13,388 nucleotides of DNA from Candidatus Woesearchaeota archaeon (GTDB lineage Archaea > Nanobdellota > Nanobdellia > Woesearchaeales > ARS49), in contig RFLK01000005.1 of NCBI GenBank assembly GCA_003694525.1, forward strand, positions 1 through 13,388, read 5' to 3'. The notes beneath the pieces are model-generated. The model did no database searches and was not told the origin of the DNA. It was given only the letters and a program-made list of their open reading frames with translations. Within the stretch, counting starts at the first letter, position 1; each line of letters begins with the position of its first letter. Shown here in pieces: positions 1 through 5,114 of this stretch. Both the position numbers and the translations under genes were made by a program.

Positions 1-369
1 GTTCTCAAGGGAATTGAGAGAACAAAAGGAAGAGTCAAAATTGCCAAGATAAAAAAAGTCAAAGGAGGGCTTGACCTGTACCTTTCTGATAACAAATACC
101 TGATTGCACTTGGAAAGAAACTAAGAGAAAGATTTCCAGGAATTGTAAAGGTAAGCAGACGGCTTCATACAACCGAGAGGATGAGCGGAAAACTCCTATA
201 CAGAGTAACAGTTCTTTTCAGATCCACAAAATACGGCCCTGGAGATGAGATAGAATACCAAGGAGAGCGCTACAAGATATTGAGAATAACCGACAAAGCA
301 CACCTCAAGAGCCTTGAGAGCGGAAAAAGAAAATCAATCAGCCTTGAAGCGCTCCTCCGCCTCGATTAG
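1..369 (+). CDS. nmd3: NMD3-family ribosome export/assembly protein, C-terminal part (5' end outside window)
   Basis: An open frame runs from base 1 to the TAG at 367-369, giving 122 residues without a start, so the gene begins upstream of the window. The visible part contains the segment GGLDLYLSDNKYLIALGKKL, then the stretch VSRRLHTTERMSGKLLYRVTVLFR, and a small beta-rich end with YGPGDEIEYQGERYKI. I recognise these as the C-terminal core of archaeal NMD3. In eukaryotes NMD3 is the adaptor that binds the large ribosomal subunit and takes it to the exportin; the archaeal protein is thought to act in large-subunit assembly, with cysteine-rich zinc fingers in the N-terminal part not seen here. 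A Met at 181 could be misread as a start, but the homologous region extends well upstream of it. The last 32 bases overlap the end of the convergent DUF460 gene. Confidence 0.85.
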   Translation, partial: VLKGIERTKGRVKIAKIKKVKGGLDLYLSDNKYLIALGKKLRERFPGIVKVSRRLHTTERMSGKLLYRVTVLFRSTKYGPGDEIEYQGERYKILRITDKAHLKSLESGKRKSISLEALLRLD

Positions 370-1462
370 ACTTGTATTCCCGTATAACTTTCTCAAGAAC
401 AGAACGCGAACTTCTTGCCCTTTTGAGCCAAGCCTTGCCCACCACAGCAATATTTCCATTAACCTTGGCTCTCTTGCAACTCACACAAGGAATACTTATA
501 ATGTTTCTTGCCTTTGAGCTTGGAAGAGCCCTGCAAACAATAAAACTAACTCCTTTCCTCTCAAGCTCGTTTACAGCACTGCTGCTAAAACCCTTAATCT
601 CATCAACAAAAATCACACTTGCAGGCTTTAACTTAGAGACTGACTCCTTGCTTATCCTCTCAATCCTCTGAAGCGCAATCAATTCATCATTCAATGCAAG
701 AGATTCAAGCCAAAAGGCTCTCTTCTTCAGACTTGCAATAGTTTTCTTCGCATTTGCAAGCCTGCTCTCACTCAAGCGCAACATTCTTGCAAGCTCCATA
801 TTTTTCTCACGAGCGCTCTTTGGCCTGACAAGACCCCTCAAGCGTTCCTGTAAATCAGAGATGAGTGCTTTTTTAGACTTCAACTCCTTCTCTAAAAACG
901 CAATCCTCTCAATAGATGACCGCTCACTTCTTAACAGAGCCTTTAAGACTGAACGGACTCCCACACCCTTGTTTTGAACTTTGCCTTCCTCGGGCTCCCT
1001 GGGTTTTTCTCTCAGAAGCTCCATTGCGTGGTGAATGCTAATTCCGCTCTTCAAAACTATGCTTAGAAGCTTCTCAAAATCAACACCATTATTGCCTGCT
1101 GCAGATTTCACTCGCAATATTATTCCCTTCTTCTTGTTAAGAGCAAAAAGGGCCGCTGCAAGAGCGTCCATCTCGTGAGAGTTTGCACATTTTATTCCTT
1201 CAACAATGCCCCTTTTCTCACGGACAAGCAAGTCTTCCTTAGGAGACACTGCCTGCACTCCAAGCATTCTTGCAGCAGACTCAACAAGACCCGGCACTTT
1301 TGCCTTGTCAGTTGCAACAAAAAATACCCTGCCGTGCTGCAAGATGCGAAAAAGAATGCTTGAGAGATCCGCACCCCTCTCAGAGCCTTTTGAGATGATA
1401 TTGCCTGAAAAATCAACCAAGGCCCAGCCGAGAGTGGTTCCTGGATCAAGACCTAAAATCAT
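338..1462 (-). CDS. DUF460 / COG2433 RNase H-fold protein with coiled coil
   Basis: The product has 374 residues. It opens with ILGLDPGTTLGWALVDFSGN, the first strand and acidic residue (D6) of an RNase H/RuvC-like fold. VATDKAKVP follows at about 49-57, and NSHEMDALAAA at 94-104 with E97 and D99, which match the later acidic positions of this fold. Residues about 180-270 are charged and heptad-like, as expected for a coiled coil. The C-terminal part (about 280-374) contains VIFVDEIKGFSSSAVNEL and an IPCVSCKR segment. These features fit the archaeal DUF460 family (COG2433), predicted to be a nuclease; no activity is known to me. From memory family members are often around 600 residues, so this copy would be short, apparently in the middle. 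It is translationally coupled to the upstream membrane winged-helix gene by ATGA at 1459-1462. Its end overlaps convergent nmd3. Confidence 0.8.
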   Translation of the reverse strand: MILGLDPGTTLGWALVDFSGNIISKGSERGADLSSILFRILQHGRVFFVATDKAKVPGLVESAARMLGVQAVSPKEDLLVREKRGIVEGIKCANSHEMDALAAALFALNKKKGIILRVKSAAGNNGVDFEKLLSIVLKSGISIHHAMELLREKPREPEEGKVQNKGVGVRSVLKALLRSERSSIERIAFLEKELKSKKALISDLQERLRGLVRPKSAREKNMELARMLRLSESRLANAKKTIASLKKRAFWLESLALNDELIALQRIERISKESVSKLKPASVIFVDEIKGFSSSAVNELERKGVSFIVCRALPSSKARNIISIPCVSCKRAKVNGNIAVVGKAWLKRARSSRSVLEKVIREYKSNRGGGALQG

Positions 1463-2163
1463 TGCTTTACAATAATATTGGCGCGCCCTTTTCTAATTCT
1501 TTTTATGAGCCCCTTGTGCTCCAGCTCATCAAGCATAAGAGAAACTTTGGCCTCTGAGACTGGAAGACGCTTTCTAATTTCCTTTTGCGTTGTCCTGCCG
1601 CCTTCTTCATCGATTATCGAGAGCACTTTTTGCAAATCTTCAGAAACTGCCACCTTGTGAACTCGCCCAGTTTTTCTCTCCTCTTTCTCTTGCTTTTTAG
1701 AAGATAGCTTGTATATCAGAAAACCCAAGATGATAAACAAAATAATCCAAGAAACCCATCCGAGCGCAGACCTTGGCTGCTCATAAAGAGCATCCTCTAT
1801 AAGAGGAACATCATCAACAACCGCCTCTTGATTCTCTATCTCCAAAATGTCCTGCTCTGCATCAAGAGTTGGAAGAAGTATCAGATCCAGATTATACTTG
1901 CCGTCCGAAGATACCTCTATATCCTCCTCTATCCTGAAAGAGTCGTCACGAGTTGAAGCAGATATCCTGTAGGATCCTTTCGGGACATCAAACGAATAGA
2001 ACGCATCTTTTGCAACCATCTTCTGATTAGGAGTGGTATTTACCTCGACGATAACCCCGCTTATTAGATCAAGGCTGAAATCGTACACTGAGCCCTGAAT
2101 TGTAGCAGCTGTTGCAATATTTGAGAACAGCAAGCATAAGAGAACCGCTTTCAAAAACCTCAT
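1459..2163 (-). CDS. Membrane-anchored winged-helix regulator with an extracytoplasmic beta domain
   Basis: The 234-residue product has four visible parts. A signal peptide (1-20) ends in ATAAT. A beta-rich domain (about 21-100) begins TIQGSVYDFSLDLISGVIVEV, resembling carboxypeptidase-regulatory/PEGA-like Ig folds. An acidic linker leads to a membrane segment (about 135-152, GWVSWIILFIILGFLIYKL). The cytoplasmic winged helix (about 174-233) includes TTQKEIRKRLPVSEAKVSLMLDELEHKGLIKRIRKGR. This layout matches predicted membrane-associated transcriptional regulators of archaea (COG2512-like). The outer domain may sense something at the cell surface and the inner domain bind DNA; the signal and targets are unknown. 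Its stop overlaps the DUF460 start, so the two form an operon. The ATG at 2163 is supported by a TATA box about 26 bases upstream, which suggests a leaderless mRNA. Confidence 0.75.
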   Translation of the reverse strand: MRFLKAVLLCLLFSNIATAATIQGSVYDFSLDLISGVIVEVNTTPNQKMVAKDAFYSFDVPKGSYRISASTRDDSFRIEEDIEVSSDGKYNLDLILLPTLDAEQDILEIENQEAVVDDVPLIEDALYEQPRSALGWVSWIILFIILGFLIYKLSSKKQEKEERKTGRVHKVAVSEDLQKVLSIIDEEGGRTTQKEIRKRLPVSEAKVSLMLDELEHKGLIKRIRKGRANIIVKQ

Positions 2164-2184
2164 GCCTAAGACTCAAAAAGTCTG

Positions 2185-2194
2185 CTATATAAAC
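2185..2194 (-). promoter_or_regulatory. TATA box of the membrane winged-helix / DUF460 operon
   Basis: Read on the minus strand the site is GTTTATATAG, preceded by the purine-rich GCAAAG, which suits a BRE. Its centre is about 26 bases from the ATG at 2163, so the predicted transcription start coincides with the start codon. No Shine-Dalgarno sequence is present, consistent with leaderless translation. Confidence 0.65.
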
Positions 2195-2323
2195 CTTTGC
2201 GTCTTTGCTCAAAAATGGCTTAAAAAAGCAAAAGGGCCATTAAAATCCTTTATTTAACTAAAAGGGGAAGAAATAAAGAATTCTAAAGTTTTAAACTGCT
2301 TTTTCGTCCTTGTCCCGATAGGT

Positions 2324-2345
2324 CTTTAAAAGTATGTTTTTAAAC
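2324..2345 (+). promoter_or_regulatory. Probable promoter of the secreted coiled-coil gene (two TATA-like boxes)
   Basis: Two AT boxes lie in the 231-base divergent gap: CTTTAAAAG (2324-2332) and TTTTTAAAC (2337-2345). A start about 26 bases after the second would fall near 2367, giving a leader of about 28 bases. Which box is used cannot be told from sequence. The rest of the gap holds a 6-bp inverted repeat (AATGGC 2214-2219 / GCCATT 2236-2241) and AT-rich sequence with no gene. Confidence 0.4.
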
Positions 2346-2367
2346 ACCTTGCCACAAAAATACGGAT

Positions 2368-2388
2368 AGCGCAAAACGCGCTGGAGGT
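2368..2388 (+). promoter_or_regulatory. Leader hairpin directly followed by a strong Shine-Dalgarno site
   Basis: AGCGC (2368-2372) pairs with GCGCT (2378-2382) across a 5-base loop. GGAGGT (2383-2388) follows with no gap, 6 bases before the ATG at 2395. GGAGGT is a full match to the anti-Shine-Dalgarno end of archaeal 16S rRNA. It fixes the start at 2395 rather than the in-frame TTG at 2389, which lies within the spacer. Confidence 0.6.
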
Positions 2389-2394
2389 TTGACA

Positions 2395-3639
2395 ATGAAG
2401 AAGAAAGCAATCGCATTGCTCGCGATACTGCTCATAAGCATTGCAGCAGTACCAGCTTTTGCACATGAAGATGACTTGAGCGCAGATGCTCAAGATGCAT
2501 CTGTTGATGAGGCAAGTGCAAAAGATGCAACATCTGACAATGCAGTGAGTCTTCGCGAGAGAGCAAGAATAAAGAAGAAACAGATAATTGATGAGAGAAT
2601 AAGAAAAGAAGAGAGCAAGCTTAGAGAGCGCGAGAGAAAGCTCAAAAAAGCAGTTGCCCTGGAAAACAAAGCAGTAACAAAGATCAGAAGCGAAGTCAAA
2701 GCTCAAAGAGAGAGGCTTCGCAAACTGCACGATGAGCTGAGAGAATGCAAGGGCAAACAGACAGATGAGTGCAAGGAAAAGCGCAAAAAAGCAAAAGCTG
2801 ATGTGAAGTCAACACTTGGCAAGGCAGCAGAGCGCGCACTTGAAGCACTTGAAAAAGCCCGCAAGCGTATTGAAAAGAGCGATGCGCCTGAAAAAGCCAA
2901 AGCTCTTGAAGCAATAGACGCTCGAATAGAGGCCATCAAGAAAGCAAAAGAAGAAGTTGCAGGCCTTGATGAAGATAGCACAAGAGAAGACGTTAAGAGA
3001 ATAGCAAAGAAGATCCGAGATGGAGTCAAGGATGCTGCAAAAACCATACGAGAAGGAGCCTACAAGACCGTCGCAAGAAAGCTTGGCAACGTTCTCAAGA
3101 AAAGCGAGAAACTCGAAGAGAGGCTCTCAAAAGCTCTTGAAAAACTAGAGCGCAAAGGAGTCGACACTTCAGAAATCAACTTTGAGGCTTTCAGCGCAAA
3201 GCTTGATGAAGCAAACTCAGCATATGAGAGTGCAATAGAACACTTCAAGCAAGCGCAAAGCTCGAGCGGCGAGGAGCGCGCAGAGCATATGAAAGAGGCC
3301 ACCTCTGCCTTGAGAGAGAGCCACAAACTCTTGAAAGAAGCGCACAAGATGCTTCGCGATATGCTGAAGGAACTGAAGAGCAAGAGAGGCGGAGAAGAAG
3401 CGCTTGAGGCAGATTCGGAAAAAGCTGACGATGCTGACAGCTCGAAGGCAGAGCCTGAAGATTCGCAAGACAAGTCTGACGATGATCAGTTGGATGATGA
3501 TCAGTCGAGCGATGACGAGTCCAACGATGATCAGTTGGATGATGATCAGTCGAGCGATGATGAGTCTGACGATGATCAGGGCGCAGACTCTGAAGCGGGC
3601 GATGACGATAACGCTGATTCAGAGGATGATGTTCAGTAA
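2395..3639 (+). CDS. Secreted, highly charged coiled-coil protein with Asp-rich repeat tail
   Basis: The 414-residue product starts with a clear signal peptide (MKKKAIALLAILLISIAAVPAFA, likely cleavage after residue 23). Residues about 45-335 are almost entirely charged and helical: a Lys/Arg/Glu/Ala coiled coil with few hydrophobic residues beyond heptad positions. Only two cysteines are seen in this part, C118 and C126, close enough for a disulfide once exported. From about residue 338 the sequence becomes acidic and low in complexity, with a 15-residue unit of Asp, Gln, Ser and Glu given twice (363-392). There is no second membrane segment or sorting motif. I do not recognise a named family. 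A surface, envelope-binding or calcium-binding role is possible from composition alone. It has a strong Shine-Dalgarno site, unlike most genes here, suggesting high expression. A small lipoprotein gene follows after 32 bases. Confidence 0.75.
   Translation: MKKKAIALLAILLISIAAVPAFAHEDDLSADAQDASVDEASAKDATSDNAVSLRERARIKKKQIIDERIRKEESKLRERERKLKKAVALENKAVTKIRSEVKAQRERLRKLHDELRECKGKQTDECKEKRKKAKADVKSTLGKAAERALEALEKARKRIEKSDAPEKAKALEAIDARIEAIKKAKEEVAGLDEDSTREDVKRIAKKIRDGVKDAAKTIREGAYKTVARKLGNVLKKSEKLEERLSKALEKLERKGVDTSEINFEAFSAKLDEANSAYESAIEHFKQAQSSSGEERAEHMKEATSALRESHKLLKEAHKMLRDMLKELKSKRGGEEALEADSEKADDADSSKAEPEDSQDKSDDDQLDDDQSSDDESNDDQLDDDQSSDDESDDDQGADSEAGDDDNADSEDDVQ
3481..3579 (+). repeat. 45-bp tandem repeat coding the acidic tail
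   Basis: Two in-frame 45-bp copies (3481-3525 and 3526-3570) differ at only a few third-codon and similar positions. A third copy begins (GATGATCAG, 3571-3579). Each unit codes DDQLDDDQSSDDES plus Asn or Asp. The near identity of the copies suggests recent duplication, so the tail length may vary between strains. Confidence 0.9.
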
Positions 3640-3641
3640 GA

Positions 3642-3649
3642 CTTAAAAG
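3642..3649 (+). promoter_or_regulatory. TATA-like box of the small lipoprotein gene
   Basis: CTTAAAAG is centred about 26 bases before the ATG at 3672, so transcription could begin at the start codon. No Shine-Dalgarno sequence precedes that ATG, which makes its own leaderless promoter more likely than translation only from the upstream message. It is a short and weak match. Confidence 0.4.
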
Positions 3650-3671
3650 CTACTGGACAATACAGAATACC

Positions 3672-3953
3672 ATGAAAGCAGCGATTATCGTAGTGAGCCT
3701 TGCACTGCTATTGCTCGTAGCGTGCGCTCCAAAGCAGGCACCACAACCTGTAACGGAACAGAAATCACCGGCCACGGTTGTGCAAGAACAAACACAGCCT
3801 GCTGAAGCTCAACAGACAACAGTTGATGCGACAGCGAGCGATATAGAGCAATCAGTGCAAGAAGTCGATACGATCTCACAAGACCTTGATGTAAGCGAGT
3901 TAGATTCGCTTGAATCAGACCTTGCAGAGATCGAAACACTCGACCTCGGCTAA
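3672..3953 (+). CDS. Small lipoprotein of unknown function
   Basis: The 93-residue product has a signal peptide ending in a lipobox (LLLLVAC, lipidated Cys expected at residue 18). A Gln/Pro/Thr-rich stretch (about 20-50) looks unstructured. An acidic helical end (about 52-93) has spaced hydrophobic residues: SDIEQSVQEVDTISQDLDVSELDSLE. This would be a membrane-anchored peptide outside the cell with a flexible linker and a short amphipathic helix. No family is recognised. It follows the secreted coiled-coil gene by 32 bases, and its acidic helix could pair with the basic heptads of that protein, but that is speculation. A T-rich terminator follows directly. Confidence 0.7.
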   Translation: MKAAIIVVSLALLLLVACAPKQAPQPVTEQKSPATVVQEQTQPAEAQQTTVDATASDIEQSVQEVDTISQDLDVSELDSLESDLAEIETLDLG

Positions 3954-3965
3954 TCTTTTAAACTA

Positions 3966-3980
3966 TTTTTTATTTTTTTT
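3966..3980 (+). terminator. T-rich transcription terminator after the small lipoprotein gene
   Basis: The site is T6-A-T8, about 12 bases after the TAA at 3951-3953, with no strong hairpin before it. T-rich tracts of this kind end transcription in archaea. It separates the exported-protein genes from rtcA. Confidence 0.6.
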
Positions 3981-4000
3981 CAAAGATTTCTGTCAACTTT

Positions 4001-4009
4001 TTTATAATG
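4001..4009 (+). promoter_or_regulatory. TATA box of rtcA
   Basis: TTTATAATG, preceded by further T residues, is centred about 25-26 bases before the ATG at 4029. The predicted transcription start is at the start codon, and there is no Shine-Dalgarno sequence. Confidence 0.6.
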
Positions 4010-4028
4010 AACTTATTAATATCAACAA

Positions 4029-5114
4029 ATGCTAGAAATTGATGGCAGTCAAGGAGAAGGCGGAGGACAAATAGTAAGATCTGCTCTTGCGCTTTCCATG
4101 ATAACCCAAAAGCCGTTCAAGATAATAAACATAAGAAAAAAAAGGCCAAAGAGCGGACTCAAACAACAGCACATAACCGCAATAAACGCCCTAAAACTGC
4201 TATCAGAATGCAAAGTTATGGGAGATGATATCGGAAGCGAGGAACTATTGTTCGTACCCGCACCGATAAAAGCAAAAAACGCTCTAATAGACATAGGAAC
4301 TGCAGGCAGCATAACACTTCTTTTGCAGGCACTTTTATTGCCCTGCACCCTTGCAAACAAGAAACACACGCTCACAATAAGAGGGGGCACAGATGTTGCC
4401 TGGAGCATGCCGGCAGACTATCTCAAAGAAATTGTCATACCTCAATATTGCAGAATAGGAGGTATTGAGATGAGACTTTTTAGAAGAGGATACTATCCAA
4501 AAGGAGGCGGAGAGATTCAGATATCATTCAAACCCCGCTATAAATTGAAAGATTTCAAAACAACAAAATGCCTCATAGGCGCCCTTCAGGAAAGAGCATT
4601 CAACCTGACAGAACAAGGAAAGCTCATCTCAATAAAAGGAGTATCGCACGCAAGCGCAGATCTTGAGAGTGCAAGAGTTGCGGAAAGGCAAGCGAGCGCG
4701 GCAAAAAGTACACTTTCAAGCCTATCAGTTCCAATACTAATAGATTCGCACTATTCTAAAACACTATCGAGCGGGTCGGGACTAACACTCTGGGCGATAT
4801 TTTCCAAAAACGGAGAGGTAAACCCTGAACAGCCAATACGGATTGGAGCAGACGCGCTTGGAGAGGCGGGAAAGCCTGCAGAGGCTGTTGGAGGAGAGGC
4901 TGCAATCAAATTACTGGAAGAGATAAATTCAGGCGCGCCTGTTGACAAGCACCTTGCAGATGCGATAATACCGTTGATGAGCATAGTCAGACCAAGCACT
5001 ATACGAACAAGTTCAATAACACCTCATACAAGAACGAACATAAGAGTTGCAGAACAATTTTTCGGTAAAATATTCAAGGAAGAGAATACAATAATATCTT
5101 CACAACTCAACTGA
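4029..5114 (+). CDS. rtcA: RNA 3'-terminal phosphate cyclase
   Basis: RtcA uses ATP to turn an RNA 3'-phosphate into a 2',3'-cyclic phosphate through an enzyme-AMP (histidine) intermediate. The 361-residue product shows the family motifs in order: EIDGSQGEGGGQIVRSALALS (3-23), a GTAGS segment (90-94), RGGTDVAWSMPADYL (118-132) and YYPKGGGEI (155-163). A middle insert domain lies at about 180-280, and the C-terminal ITPHTRTNIRVAEQF carries the expected adenylated histidine at H333. The length is close to normal (about 340), with a short extra tail. The start is fixed by the motif at residue 3 and the TATA box upstream. No RtcB-like or other RNA repair gene is adjacent, so context gives no pathway. 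Its last 8 bases overlap the convergent coiled-coil gene, leaving no room for a terminator between them. Confidence 0.93.
   Translation: MLEIDGSQGEGGGQIVRSALALSMITQKPFKIINIRKKRPKSGLKQQHITAINALKLLSECKVMGDDIGSEELLFVPAPIKAKNALIDIGTAGSITLLLQALLLPCTLANKKHTLTIRGGTDVAWSMPADYLKEIVIPQYCRIGGIEMRLFRRGYYPKGGGEIQISFKPRYKLKDFKTTKCLIGALQERAFNLTEQGKLISIKGVSHASADLESARVAERQASAAKSTLSSLSVPILIDSHYSKTLSSGSGLTLWAIFSKNGEVNPEQPIRIGADALGEAGKPAEAVGGEAAIKLLEEINSGAPVDKHLADAIIPLMSIVRPSTIRTSSITPHTRTNIRVAEQFFGKIFKEENTIISSQLN

Noticed and set aside
2326..3473. Cys- or Ser/Leu-rich frames antisense to the secreted coiled-coil gene
   Set aside because: Composition is what the complement of Lys/Glu/Ala codons gives, and the sense strand has a signal peptide and a strong ribosome site.
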